A DNA stretch of 64,000 nt from Rutidosis leptorrhynchoides (Eukaryota; Streptophyta; Magnoliopsida; Asterales; Asteraceae): assembly GCF_046630445.1 (NCBI RefSeq), contig NC_092340.1, positions 363,114,001 to 363,178,000 of the forward strand. The letters are read 5' to 3'. The notes under the pieces are model-generated. The model was not told the origin of the DNA. It searched no databases and was given only the letters and a program-made list of their open reading frames with translations. The translations under genes and the position numbers were made by a program. The number at the start of each line of letters is the position of its first letter. Within the stretch, counting starts at the first letter, position 1. Positions 12,129 to 24,841 of the stretch are shown here, piece by piece.

Positions 12129-14189
12129 TCTACTTAGTTTTATTTATTTTGTAATTTGTAATGTTGATACGTTTAATACTTATGTTAATATTGTAATAGT
12201 TTCTATAATTTTCTAACTTTTATTCTTAGATTTTAATAATTTTTGAATGTGGGGTAATATACCAAACTTCAAAAAATATGTATATATGTTTGCAGTTTAT
12301 CTTATGTACACAACAGGGTAAAACAACGCATTTTCAAAGACTGGCATTAATTTCAGCAAAAGCAACTAATTTTGACGACAAGATGCAAAATATATGTGAA
12401 ATAACAACAAGACGGAATGAACAAATGATGTGCACCATTTATCATTCAGCAAACAAACGCCAATATATTTGGAAACTTTGGTAAAAATTTAATCATTTTC
12501 ACACAAATCACCCTCAATAATTTAAATTGTTTCTGATTTCTTGCAAATGAGGGCATTGCAAGATCTTAAGTGTGGGAAGAGGTTAAATTCTTTCGGATTT
12601 TAAAATTTTTATCTTAAACACTGGGTTACCATTAAAAATACTAGTAAAGCAGTAGTTGTATTAGAATCTAGTGCTCTCTGATAATAAAGAACAGCCCTAG
12701 TCTTATATACTGACTACCCAATTCTAGTAAAATTTTTCAAAATTTTTAATTAAATGAACTCAAAATCATGTTTATACATATTTATGAACGATAAAACTAG
12801 GTTTTAACACCGAAATTATTGTTACCTCAGAAAGGACATAAATTGAGAAACAAACCAAAATGTTAAAATTCATTTAAAATGGAATAGAGGACGATAAAAA
12901 GGAAAATAAAAGCCAAGTGTGGGAAAATTCTCCAAGTTATTCAAAACATATATCACATATTTTTGTACAAATAACTGAAAATACTTTTGTTTTGGACTAA
13001 ACTAAAAAGTTTTACCTGATTTACTTTAAGAAAGATGGATCTACACGATTAATCAATTCCATCATTAAAAGGAAGTAAAGTCTTCCGAAAAAGACACGCG
13101 CTTCTTGATTTAGGTCATGAAGTTGTCGTCTAGACCAGCTGTAGGTTGACGAAAAACCTAGAAAAGTCATCACTAAAATCAGCAGGAAATCCACGGACCT
13201 CAGCATTAAACAGGGTCGCCAAGTGGTCAGATTTATCCTAACCATGAGAAGGATTTATCTCGTACAATGGGGGGCACCATGCAAATTAGCTGGATAAGAC
13301 TAATGAATCAGATCCCCAGAAAGGATAATCTCCTTAAAGATTAAAAATCAGCTTTTAAGCCTGATATTACTCAATCCTAGAGATTGACCTTAAAGATTGA
13401 GAATTCAAACTCATAGAATTCAATGATATCTAAACTCGAGCTTGAACGAGAAAATATTTTGAACAAAATTACAAACCGATTTGTTTTCTGAAAACCCTAT
13501 TTTCAATGCGTTCATTACCATTGAACGAAAAATTCTAGGAATTCACCTGGAATTCATTAGGTCACCTGAACTAAATCGGGTGTCAACCGTAAGAACGGTG
13601 GTTACATAGTGGTCAAAGACAGGACCTTGTGCCAGACCGAAAAATTATAAGGATGAGCTTTACTATTGCTCCTACCAAGGATAGTAATTGCGTCCGACAC
13701 GTTATAGACCTTAATTAAAAGCATGTCAGGGGACATTGCCTTAACAGTTGCTTGTTCAACGCTTTCCTTTACAACCGGACGGTAGTTTACCGAAAGGTAA
13801 TATACGGGACAAGTAAACTGGACGTGTTGCTTTTCAAATACAAGGTTAGCAAGTGGGTGACACAAAACCGCAAGTTTTGAGCTAATATTTTCAAATCTGA
13901 AACCCACCAAACCCACAAAAAAAAATATTTTGCAAACACCGGTAAAGGGTTATTCCGGAAAACTTATCTAGGGTAAAAACTAGATTTAATATTCAAAAGA
14001 TCAAATGTTTTCATAAAGATCCAATTTCCTTAGTGGATCTAAATTTTTATAGTCATGTGGTACTGTAAACCATATCGTTACTACCATTGTTTATACCGCC
14101 GTATAGAAATCACTGATGTACAAAGTGTGAAGAATAAAGAAGTGATTCTAGTATTTCAAGACGATATTGCTTGAGGACAAGCAACGTTT
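12129..14189 (+). other. Long non-coding 3' region of Athila-type element
   Basis: About 2 kb between the ORF stop and the polypurine tract has no credible gene. It is collinear along its length with 34511-36565 on the minus strand (the same motifs occur in the same order), so it belongs to the element rather than to inserted DNA. Small ORFs here are not shared in frame between the copies. Confidence 0.7.
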
Positions 14190-14204
14190 AAGTGTGGGAA
14201 TATT
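14190..14204 (+). promoter_or_regulatory. Polypurine tract of Athila-type element
   Basis: AAGTGTGGGAATATT directly precedes the LTR start TGATAATGC. The same sequence occurs in the opposite orientation next to the other Athila 3' LTR (near 34496-34510). Confidence 0.75.
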
Positions 14205-16193
14205 TGATAATGCTAAAAACGAACATATATTTCATAGCATTATTCCTCAAGAAAGACAAGCTTTTAGTTGCAATTGTTCTATTTACAAGTGATATTCATT
14301 TAAATAATAAAAGGTGAAGACTAAAGACAGATTCGGCGAATTGAAGACGCAAACAACCAAAAAGCTCAAAAGTACAAAAGACAATCAAAGAGGTTCCAAT
14401 TATTGATAAGAAACGTCTCGAAATTACAAGAGTACAAGATTCAAAATGCAAAGTACAAGATATTAAATTGTACGCAAGGACGTTCGAAAATCCGGAACCG
14501 GGACCAGAGTCAACTCTCAACACTCGACGCAACGGACTAAAAATTACAAGTCAACTATGCACATAAATATAATATAATATTTAAATAATTCTTATAATTA
14601 TTTATATATTATATAAATAAAATAAACCGTCGGCAAGAAAGACTCCAAACTGGAGTGAGCTGTATTTACAAACTCCGCGACTCGCGGAGTTTGAAGGCAA
14701 AAAGGGCCGCGAGTCGCGGAGCCCCAATTTCTGAAACTCCCTATAAAAGCAAACGAATTCTGATCGCAAAATATAACATATATCTATCTCTCTCTCAATA
14801 TATACGTAAATATATATATATAATTTATATTTTAATTTTAATTTTAATTTTAAATCCTAATAATAAGGGTATGTTAGCGAATATTGTAAGGGTGTAAGTC
14901 AAAATTCTGTCCGTGTAACGCTATGCTATTTTTAATCATTGTAAGTTATGTTCAACCTTTTTAATTTAATGGCTCGTAGCTAAGTTATTATTATGCTTAT
15001 TTAATCCGAAGTAATCATGATGTTGGGCTAATTACTAAAATTGGGTAATTGGGCTTTGTACCATAATTGGGGTTTGGACAAAAGAACGACACTTGTGGAA
15101 ATTAGACTATGGGCTATTAATGGGCTTTATATTTGTTTAACTAAATGATAGTTTGTTAATATTAATATAAAGATTTATAATTGGGCGTCCCTACAAATTA
15201 CCATTTACACTCGATCGGACACGATGGGCAGGGTATTTATATGTACGAATAATCGTTCATTTAACCGGACACGGGAATGGATTAATAGCCACTAGAATAA
15301 TTAAAACAGGGGTGAAATTATGTACAAGGACACTTGGTATAATTGATAACAAAATATTAAAACATTGGATTACACTCAGTCGACATCCTGGTGTAATTAT
15401 TAAACAAAGTATTAAAATCTTGTTACAGTTTAAGTCCCCGATTAGTTGGAATATTTAACTTCGGGTATAAGGATAATTTGACGAGGACACTCGCACTTTA
15501 TATTTATGACTAATGGACTGTTATGGACAAAAACCAGACGGACATATTAAATAATCCAGGACAAAGGACAATTAACCCATGGGCATAAAACTAAAATCAA
15601 CACGTCAAACATCATGATTACGGAAGTTTAAATAAGCATAATTCTTTTATTTCATATTTAATTTCCTTTATTTTATATTTAATTGCACTTCTAATTATCG
15701 CATTTTTATTGTTATTGTATTTAATTGCACTTTTAATTATCGTACTTTTTAATTATCGCAAGTTTATTTTATCACATTTTTATTAATCGCAATTTCATTA
15801 TCGTTATTTACTTTACGCTTTAAATTAAGTCTTGTATTTATTATTTTACATTTGGTTTTAACTGCGACTAAAGTTTTAAAATCGACAAACCGGTCATTAA
15901 ACGGTAAAAAACCCCCCTTTATAATAATAATATTACTTATATATATATTTGTATTTTTATAAAAGTAAACTAATATAGCGTTAAGCTTTGTTTAAAGATT
16001 TCCCTGTGGAACGAATCGGACTTACTAAAAACTACACTACTGTACGATTAGGTACACTGCCTATAAGTGTTGTAGCAAGGTTTAAGTATATCCATTCTCT
16101 AAATAAATAAATATCTTGTGTAAAATTGTATCGTATTTAATAGTATTTCCTACTAAAAATTAATAGTATTTTATACCTCTCTGCTAAAACATC

Positions 16194-16194
<1 letters not shown>
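14205..16194 (+). repeat. Athila-type LTR (3' LTR of truncated element)
   Basis: It starts TGATAATGCTAAAAACG and ends in ACATCA, about 1990 bases. It is homologous along its length to the LTRs at 32429-34495 and 56076-58091 and to the solo LTR at 20750-22556. Conserved blocks include the stretch around 15990-16090 (gtggaacgaatcggactt). Confidence 0.85.
14672..14719 (+). repeat. Pair of GC-rich palindromes in Athila LTR
   Basis: ACTCCGCGACTCGCGGAGT (14672-14690) is a perfect 9-base-arm hairpin with a one-base centre. The second, CCGCGAGTCGCGG, is at 14707-14719. They stand out sharply in an AT-rich LTR, about 470 bases from its start. Confidence 0.8.
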
Positions 16195-16290
<96 letters not shown>

Positions 16291-16291
16291 G
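16192..16291. repeat. ATA/TAA microsatellite
   Basis: About 90 bases of uninterrupted ATA/TAA trinucleotides begin at the Athila LTR end. It was probably the pre-existing target of that insertion. A second AAT run lies at about 18316-18356. Confidence 0.9.
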
Positions 16292-17366
16292 AGTAAAAAG
16301 TAAACTACCTCAAGAAGTAGCCCTAAAAAATATGCCCAAGTTCGGGTTTGAACCCGCGACATCCCGCTAACCCAATAACATTCCATACCAATGCTCTGTT
16401 TATTAATATCTGCTTTAACTTATGGATTAAATCCATGTAACTACTATGACGGTCATCTCCATCATTCATAAACATAATCATCATTTAATTATGATTATTA
16501 TCATAATAATCTCATTAACTTAATCGTTCCTCATCCTAATATCTAACATCATCATCATTTCCTAAACTACCTCCGTATGAATATCATCACCATCTGTACT
16601 CATCCAATTCATCATCATTCAATTGTTTTTCAACAGCAATCATAACTGTCTCGGCCCAATCATTTAATCCATTGTCATGGCCCAATATCCAGAACATGGC
16701 CCAACAAATAAAGGACCCCGGCTCAACTGCTAAATTATTTAATATTAACAAATTGCAATGGTACCGGCCCAACACAAAAATATTGGTATAACATCAGCTC
16801 GCGTCAGAGTTTTATCTTATTTATTTATTTTATTTTTTTACTCCAACCGCCTGTTTCGATGTAATTGTTGATGGATATGGCCCCATGATACAAGTTGACA
16901 ATTGTGAATTGATAGGATTATCTGTTGGTGGAAATAAAATAACCGAAAATAAATAGAATAAAAGATAGTGGTTCGGTTCTCTTGATATTTACTTTATTCA
17001 ATTTATAACCCTGGGTCGGCCATTACTAATGAATCTTGTCCCATTTGCAATTTGATTTTAAACGCATGACTTAATATTTTATAGCCAGTTGGCAAACCAT
17101 CGATTGTAACCCTTTTCATTTCTTTATATATCTCGACAAAAAAAATGGATTTAGGGGAGGTGATTTAATGGGTGTATGTTTGTATATCTGTATAGAGATA
17201 AAAGGTGGTGATCGTTGAGGTGATGAATGAGTGAAGGTGGTGGCTGGGGAAACAGTAGCAAATCATCAAGGTTTATAACTTAAACATCTTTGGTTTTAAA
17301 TAGGTGTTTAGTGGCGGTTCAAGTGGTGTTCACGAATCCAACAGAAAAAGAAGAGAAAAATAATAT

Positions 17367-17404
<38 letters not shown>

Positions 17405-18314
17405 GAGGTGGTAGTTTCATCGAAGAAGAGTGTGTTGAGTTTTGGTTTGAACAGCAAGACTGAAGCAATAGTTCCCAATGGAGGTTGGTGGTTGTTATGG
17501 TGTTGGTGTTGGAAGGTGGTGATCAAAGATCAATACTTGAAGTAGAAACATTAATCGGGTTCATTGGTATTTTAAATAAACAATATTAGTTGAAATCGAA
17601 AAGAAAACGAGTAGTAGAGAACAAGGATAGAAATCTACGTACAGTAGCAAGCAATCAAGCATTAAACAAGATCAACAACTCAGCCCTTAAATATTTTCTG
17701 CGAGTACTACGTAGAAGTAGAGGTGATCGGGTTGGTGTTCTTATAGAAGAAAACGATATTTGGGTTGATGGTTTATGGGTATATAGTGATCGTAGTGACG
17801 GTTTTAAGATGGCGATGGTGGTTGTTAAAAAGAGAAAAAAATACACGATGTGGTGGCTCGATGGTTATTTTAAGGTTGCGATTGAAGCTTGAGAAGATGG
17901 TGGGTTATGTTGTGGTGTTCCTCGAATAATAATTAGCAATCACCTGAAAAATTGCAGGAGGTTTGTGTTATTTTGGTTGTCAAGAACAAGAAACAGAGAG
18001 AAAAATGTTTATCTTTTCTAATTCACTCAAGTAATACTAATTAGATGTAATGTGAATGATTCGTTTGGTTTATACTCAGAAGAGAATCGACAGGAAAATA
18101 TTTGTTCAGTATAAAAAAATAATAAATCGATTTGCAGATGTAACAACTTGGTACGATTGATTCTTCATGCCAAAAGAATTTAGGAGACACAAACAAATTC
18201 AATTACAGTAGGATAGCTACGTGCAACTGATTCTAATCATTTATCTGATTCCATAATTTGCAAATATACGTTATTATATTAAATAAATAGATTATTATTA
18301 ATAATAATTATATA

Positions 18315-18356
<42 letters not shown>

Positions 18357-19192
18357 TAGTAATAATATTATTAATTATGATCTTAATAAAAATTGAAATT
18401 TCAAAATTAATATTATTAATGATACAAATGATAAATTTTATTATTTTTATGATAATATTAATAATAATGGTAATTATAAAAGTAATAATAGTAATAATAA
18501 GTCACATAATAATTTTAATGAAATTTTTAATAATAATATTATTAATGATAATTATAATAATAATACTAATTATATTAATATTAATATTATTAATGATAAT
18601 AATAATATAAGTAATAATAATACTATAACAATTTATATATATCAAAATTATATCTATAGATTATATATTTAAAATAATAATATTAATAACAGTAGTATTG
18701 ATATTAGTATTGAAAGTAATAATAATATCATTATAACAACTTATATTTATAATTACATTTCATATATTGGTATTACGTTTTATTGATTATGTAATATAAC
18801 TATATAATATCTATTATGTGATAACTTATATTGGGTATTAATTTCTTATACATTCTAATGCATATACATTGTACATATAATAATTATGTACAGAAATCAT
18901 ATATATTTATATATTGATTCATTGTATTATGTTACTTATTTAATTCAGATGATTAAACTGCATTCTATAATTCCAAATCATTATATATACTTATTTTTTT
19001 TATATATATATACATATATACATATTTACTTACCAACTAATGTTCGTGAATCGTCGGGATCAGTCAAAGGTCAAATGATCTTATTAAAATAGTTCAAAAA
19101 TTTTGAGACTCAACATTTCAGACTTTGCTTATCATGTCGAAACCATATAAATATTAAGTTTAAATTTGGTCAAAAATTTTCGGGTCGTCACA
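16195..19192 (-). repeat. Reverse-oriented Ty3/gypsy LTR (partial), inserted in the LINE
   Basis: Minus-strand start at 19192: TGTGACGACCCGAAAATTTT, a family-typical LTR opening. It runs leftward through AT-rich and microsatellite-rich DNA, including a GA run (17371-17402), AAT repeats and a stretch rich in 'ggccca' near 16660-16760, all common in long Asteraceae LTRs. It cuts the LINE reverse transcriptase just after the FVDD region. The far end is not seen; the Athila insertion at 16194 appears to interrupt it. No domain was found in the small ORFs here, such as 17590-17892. Confidence 0.6.
16328..16415 (-). repeat. Possible tRNA-derived SINE fragment
   Basis: On the minus strand GGTTCAAACCC (16344-16354) matches the Pol III B-box consensus, within a T-arm-like GCGGG...CCCG hairpin. 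A weaker A-box-like stretch (GCATTGGTATGG) lies about 40 bases upstream. It is not a complete tRNA fold and the element ends are not defined. Confidence 0.3.
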
Positions 19193-19850
19193 CCGAATAT
19201 TCACATCATTCCATTCTCCAATAAATAATGCATCATCCACAAAAAAAACAATGAGAGATATGAACCGAGGCATCCACATTCCCAATTGTGAGGCCTTTGA
19301 ATTGATTATGATCAATGGCATCCAAAATAGCCCCATGTAACCCTTCCATACAAATAATGAAAAGAAAGGGAGACGGAGGATCACCTTGACGAAGGCCTCT
19401 ATCGATTTTGAATTCCTCCGAAGGGCACCCATTAACTAATACCGAGGCAAAAGAGGACGCAAGGCATCCTTTGATCCACCATATCCATCTACGTCCGAAG
19501 CCTAAGCTTTCAAGCATCGACACTAAGAAATCCCAACTGATAGAATCGAAGGCCTTCTCAAAATCCACCTTTAGAAGCATAGCCTTCTTCTTTTTTCTTT
19601 TGCACCAATTCGCTAGCTCGTTGATAATTAAAGGCCCGTCAAGGATTTGACGACCTTTGATAAAATCCGATTGCTCTTTGCTAATGACACAATCAATGAC
19701 CTTAGATAACCGAATGGCAAGCAATTTGGAGAGAATTTTATATTGAATGCCAATTAAGCTTATCGGCCTATAATCCTTAACCAAAAGAGGGTTATCTACC
19801 TTCGGAAGCAAAGTAAAAAAAGTCGAATTACATCCTCTAGGGATATAACC
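19193..19850 (-). pseudogene. LINE ORF2, reverse transcriptase part (truncated, frameshifted)
   Basis: RT motifs run on the minus strand: ARG-like start, LPKVDNPLLVKDYRPISLIG, KVDFEKAFDSISWDFL and GLRQGDPPSPFLF. After a frame change near 19230-19250 comes FFVDDALFIGEW, the F/YxDD catalytic motif. The block would copy LINE RNA by target-primed reverse transcription. The C-terminal thumb and beyond are missing because an LTR starts at 19192. It is not functional. Confidence 0.9.
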
Positions 19851-19864
19851 TGAAGAATGAAAAT

Positions 19865-20692
19865 TCAGGGTTTACCCATGCACATGCCCAATAACTCAGG
19901 GTTTACCCATGCATCTTTAACCACCTCATCAAAACCACTCATATTGAACCAAGAAGCGAAGAGCTTGAATGGTGAAGGGCCATAGTCCAAATGATCATTA
20001 ATTAAAATTATAGGACAATGGTCCGACCATAGATTAGGTAACACACGACCATTAAGATCTGAAAAAATGTCCATCAAACCATCTGAAATCAAAAAACGAT
20101 CAAGCTTGGCCCAGGAATCACACCATTTGCTATAACGAGTGTAGGCTCTACCACCCAACGGGTAGTCATTCAGTCCACAGGACGAAATAAAGTGGTTGAA
20201 ATCCATAGCAGATAGAGAGCAAAACATGGAACCATGCCTTTCATTAGCTGATGTAACCGAATTAAAATCACCGAACACCATATAATTTTCGGGATGCGAG
20301 GACATAAAACTAGAAATAAAAGACCACAACTGCCACTTAGCAACACGCTCTTGAGGAGCATAAACATTCATAATATAACAAGGAGAAGACTTACCAGAAA
20401 GATGACCATCTACAATAAGAATGTTATTAAAAGAAAGAACCCGATTTTTTTGGAAACATGAAGGATCCCATACAGTAAGAAGACCACCGGATCTACCTCT
20501 AGCACTCGAGGTTGCCACATCAAAAGTAGAATTGCCCCAAAATGACCGAACAATGAACAAATCTAATTGCAACATCTTCGTCTCTTGCATACCTAAAACT
20601 GAAACTTTAAATTCATTACAAAGATTCCGGATCCAAGATTGCTTTTGCTTTTGTTTCACCCCTCCACCAATGTTGATAGATAATGTATTCAT
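19865..20692 (-). pseudogene. LINE ORF2, AP-endonuclease domain (truncated)
   Basis: The 275-codon frame opens MNTLSINIGGGVKQKQK and carries the endonuclease/exonuclease/phosphatase fold of plant L1-like LINEs. Visible motifs are MQETKM (metal-binding Glu), MNVYAP, VFGDFNSV, a TRYS-KLDRFL block and WSDHCPIIL (catalytic Asp/His). The frame closes right after the domain. About 230 residues that normally link endonuclease and RT are absent, with an 18-base direct repeat (19865-19882 and 19896-19913) at the junction. The upstream end lies 57 bases from the solo LTR. Confidence 0.88.
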
Positions 20693-20749
20693 TAAACAGG
20701 TTTCATTGCACCCATTCTAGATAACAATGCTTTAAGATCTTCCTGGCAT

Positions 20750-21914
20750 TGATGTTATGCAAGGTGTACTAGGAAATAGTATTATTTTTACAATGAAATA
20801 CTATTAAATACGATACAATTTTACACAAGATATTTAATTATTTATTTACAGATGGGATATACCTAAACCTTGCTACAACACTATAGGCAGTGTACCTAAT
20901 CGTAGAGTAGTATAGTTTTTAGTAAGTCCGGTTCGTTCCACAGGGAGACGACTTATTTTACACTATATTTTTAAACAATTATATTTGTATAAAATATATT
21001 ATATATAGTAATAATATATAAAAGGGGGTTTACCGTTTAATGACCGGTTTGTCGATTTTAAAACTTAAACGTAAATATAAATGATAATAATTAAAGTGCA
21101 TAAAATAAATAACAATATAATAATTATGCTTATTTAAACTTCCGTAACCATGATGTTTGACGTTTTGATTATTTATTACCCTGTGTTAATTGTCCTTTGT
21201 CCTGGATGTATTTGAAACCTATCTGGTTTTTGTCCATAATAGTTCATCGGTCATAATTATAAAATGCTCGGCAAATTTAACCTTATACCCGAAGTCAAAT
21301 ATTCCAACTAATTGGGGATTCGAACTGTAACAAGGTCTTAATACTTTGTTTAATGAATACACCAGGTTATCGACTGTATGTAAACCAAGGTTTTAATACT
21401 TTGTTAACAATTACACCAATTACCCTTGAATGTAATCCACCCCTGTTTTAATGAGTTCATTGACTAATAATCCATCCCCGTGTCCGATCAAATGAACAAT
21501 AATTTGTATTTATAAATATCCCGCTCATCGTATCCGATTAAGCGTATGTGGTTATATATAGATACGTCAAATTGTAACCTTTATATTAAATTAACAAGGT
21601 ATCGTTAATTTAATATAAAGCCCATTAATAGCCCATAGTCTAATTTCCACAAGTGTCGTTCTTTTGTCCAAACCCCAATTATGGTCCAAATCCCAATTAC
21701 CCAAACTTAGTATTTAGCCCAACATCACGATTACTTCGGTTCAAATAAGCATAATAACAACTTAGTTACAAGACATTAATTTAAAAAGGAGAACATAACT
21801 TACATTGAGTATTTATCGCGTAGCTTTACACAGACAGAACTTCGACTTTAGAACCCGTAAAATAACTTTTACATAAACCAAACTAATCTAATATAAAACT
21901 ACACTATACTATAT

Positions 21915-21945
<31 letters not shown>

Positions 21946-22556
21946 TTATTATTATTACAGAGGAGTATATTATTATTATTGTGTAAAGATTCGAGCAGAA
22001 AGGCTGGCTATTTAAAGATGTGGTCTGATCCTGAGGCTCATGCAATCGCATGGGTTCTCAGTGTTAATCTCATGCGATCGCATGGCCAGCCTGGCCATGC
22101 CCAATTGCTTTGTTTGCTAGCTTGTCGACGTTATATTTAATTATATAATATAATATATATAATTTTATATAATTATATATATATTATATTATATTCTTGT
22201 GCATAGTAGACTCATAATTTTTGGTCCGTTGCGTCGGGCGTTGATAGTTGGCTTAGGTCCCGGTTTCGAATTTTCGAACGTCCTTTCGTATAATTTAATA
22301 TCTTGTACTTTGCGTTTTGTAACTTGTACTCTTGTCATTTTTAGACGTTTCTTATCAATAAATTGAACAACTTGGATGGTATCTTGTACATTTGAGCTTT
22401 TTGGACGTTTGCATCTTCAAATCTTCATTTTCGCCTTTTGTCTTCGCACTTATTTAATATAAACGAATATTACTTGAAATAGAACAATTGCAACTGAAAA
22501 CTTTACATATTGGAAGGATATTGATACTAAATATATGTTCATTTGGAGCACTATCA
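20750..22556 (-). mobile_element. Athila-type solo LTR
   Basis: Minus-strand start TGATAGTGCTCC at 22556, end ...ACATCA at 20750, 1807 bases. It is flanked by the perfect 5-bp TSD ggcat (20745-20749 and 22557-22561) with no internal region, the classic product of LTR-LTR recombination. It is homologous to the other Athila LTRs here but clearly divergent, so probably a related older family. It contains CATGCAATCGCATG (22039-22052) and the perfect palindrome CATGCGATCGCATG (22071-22084). Confidence 0.93.
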
Positions 22557-22616
22557 GGCATCCTTTCATATCATAACCCAATGAGTTACCGATAACAATG
22601 TACTCATCAAGTTGTT

Positions 22617-24088
22617 CTAACAAATTCTCCTATGCTTTCTTTGGATCTTGTGAACCTGCTTTATAATTAGAATCAGAGGCCAACACAGGCTCCCCTGAAG
22701 AGAATTTAGGAGAGTAGTATCGATATCCATTGAATCCTGGTGGAACAGGAATAGAAGACGATTGAGCATGGTCTGAATCGTGCTTGTTTGTTGATACATT
22801 TCTAACACTATCCATGAAAGCAGCTTTGTTTTCATTTTTCTGACTCGAATCATTACGTTCTTTAGACTTAGCCGATTGACCCTCATATTCTTCTTTCTAA
22901 TTTTTACCATCATCCTTAGTAGGTGGTATGTCATCCGGTTCTTCAGCATAAGGGGGACAGAATAAGAGTAGTGATATGAATCTTTAACATATTCCCCATC
23001 CTCCAGATCACCATTACTAGAAGCATTAGATTTGTCCTCATTATGAGCCCTCTCGTCATCAGAGTGACCATACTGAGAATCATTCACAACCTTAAGAATT
23101 TTTGGACACCAATCTTCAGCTTCTTTGATAAGTACAATATATTCCTTTTTCCGGACCGACACCTTAATACGTTCAATGATCGGGTCAAGATTAGTCGTAA
23201 TAATACATACCTTACCAATACTCTTCTTGTCTTCGATCTCAGCATCTTGGAATAAAACCCGACCAAAGTGGAAGGCAATTTTATTAAAAACATCGTAATG
23301 CCAGGCACGGGCCGGTAAACCAATAATTTCTAGCCATATTGCCCTTTCCTTTACTGTAAAAGAATCAGAATAATCACAAATTTTCGATAAAGAATTACGG
23401 ATCAATAGGTTTTTCTTGAAATTATCCCTCGAAAGAACATTGGGGAATTCAATCCATACCCATGCTCCAACCATATATTGAATATTCAGATACTCAAACC
23501 CCTCCTCAAACCAAATACGATGAAGAGAAGGAATTTGGGCAGGGTTAGAAGCTTTACCAAAAAGGATCAAATCAGAATTCTCAAGAATGAGGAGTTCATC
23601 TTCTTCAATAGTAATCTGCTTCATGGGAACAATAGGTTTAATAGGAACCTTCGAGCCACCCACCAAGGAAGCATATGAAGTCCCATGCGTATTCCCATGC
23701 AAGTTAATCGGATCAACCTTAGGGATCAATTTTTGAGCCGATATGTTAGGTTTTGGTATATTGCCAAAACCTTGGTTGTTTCTACGTTTCAACGAATCCG
23801 TTCAATCAAACTTGGCCAGGGAAGCATAAATATGAAAGTTGCCTACCCATGTCGACGAGATAGCCTTTTCAATATCTTTCACAGATGAAATATGAAGGAA
23901 ACGAACAAAGGCAAAACGATAACCACCCTTCGAAAGTTTCTTAGCAATATAGACATCGAGAACCTTACCGTGTTTTTCACAGAGAGAACGTAGATCGGAC
24001 GTTTCAAAATGGTGAGGAAAATTGGCGATAAAAAAGTTGTAGCAACCTTTTCAGTGTTACGATGATCGGGAAAGGACGACGAAGGCAT
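22617..24088 (-). pseudogene. LINE ORF1 (RRM + DUF4283-like), broken
   Basis: The RNA-binding ORF1 protein of a plant LINE. Near 24050-23870 the minus strand encodes an RRM: an RNP2-like FFIANFP and an RNP1-like GGYRFAFVRF. The A of the start ATG at 24088 is in a different frame from the RRM, with a shift near a T run around 24030. An in-frame TGA lies at 23802-23804. Downstream, 23792-22900 holds a DUF4283-like region (ERAIWLEIIGLPARAW, IGKVCIITTNLDPI) and an acidic linker. A further shift near 22830 moves the usual C-terminal PPGF motif (SSSIPVPPGFNGY) into another frame. At least three lesions mean it is inactive. Confidence 0.82.
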
Positions 24089-24300
24089 GATCGTACGTGA
24101 TTTGCTGTAAAATTACTGATAAAAGGAAATTTTCGGTGAGAATAATAGCCGGAGAAGAAAAAGTTTATGGTGGGCTATGGTGGTAAACGATGGGAGTCAA
24201 AAGGTGGAGACAAAATTCAATTTAAAGTTGGGTGGGGGACAGAACAAAGTTGAGAGCATTTTCTCTAGTTTCAAAAAATATATGGAATTCGATTAGTATA

Positions 24301-24841
24301 GTGGTACAATATTGAAGTTTTTGTTTTACAATAAACTAAGCTCCCTCAACTCTAATTCCTAGCTCAGTCTCTCGAAAAAAGTCATCTAGTAGAATTTTTT
24401 TTAAGCTTTAACTAGTGACACCAGTGACTATAATTTCTAGATCCGCCACTGAATACACGTATGCTATTTATAATACATAATGAAACCCTAATGACCTTAA
24501 ATTCTAAGGGGCTCAAGCCCACAATCGATTTGGGCCACTCACATCTAACACTCCCCCGTAGTTCGAACGGCGAAATCACAAAAGTTCGAACTGAAAGGAA
24601 AACAATAAACATAAAAGAATAAATAAAAACACAATTTTCTCTCTAATTTATCGTAGAATTGGGCCACTATCTAACATCTAACGCACACACCAAAATCTTC
24701 TCATTCGCTCTCCACCAATATTAATCATCCACTTTTTTATTTATTTATGAACAATCGACAAAAGCATGAAATGTATATATTTTCCTATTAAACAATTTGA
24801 AATCCTCGGTCAACATTAGAAATTAATATATGGAGTATTAA
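24301..24841. other. Intergenic, no gene recognised
   Basis: AT-rich sequence without a credible ORF. The stretch 24686-24743 matches 60358-60412 in inverted orientation (see findings). Nothing else could be assigned. Confidence 0.5.

Larger units (their letters stand above)
10971..16194 (+). mobile_element. 3' portion of an Athila-type Ty3/gypsy element
   Basis: It comprises a 5'-truncated copy of the Athila ORF1-like gene, a 2-kb non-coding stretch, a polypurine tract and a complete LTR. It is collinear with 32429-37918 on the opposite strand. The left edge is the insertion point of the reverse LTR at 10970. The right edge is the LTR end at 16194, abutting an ATA microsatellite, which suggests insertion into a TAA/ATA repeat within the neighbouring reverse LTR. 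Confidence 0.85.
19193..24300 (-). mobile_element. Degenerate LINE (non-LTR retrotransposon), split by insertions
   Basis: The minus-strand order is ORF1 (RRM plus DUF4283-like, about 24088-22617) then ORF2 (endonuclease, then reverse transcriptase, 20692-19193). An Athila-type solo LTR separates the ORFs, a deletion removes the region between endonuclease and RT, and a reverse LTR cuts off the 3' end at 19192. The 5' limit near 24300 is approximate. Confidence 0.85.

Noticed and set aside
13602..13916. 104-codon minus-strand ORF in the Athila 3' region
   Set aside because: The homologous stretch in the other copy (about 34860-35110) does not keep it open, so it is unlikely to be a gene.
16328..16415. 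Possible tRNA gene
   Set aside because: A B-box and T-arm-like hairpin are visible, but no full cloverleaf or anticodon arm. It is kept only as a weak SINE candidate.
17590..17892. 100-codon ORF in the reverse LTR
   Set aside because: It lies in repetitive LTR sequence, is overlapped by an opposite-strand ORF and shows no domain.
18377..18610. 77-codon ORF of almost only Ile, Leu and Met
   Set aside because: It arises from AAT/ATA-rich DNA inside an LTR. Composition explains it and no domain is present.
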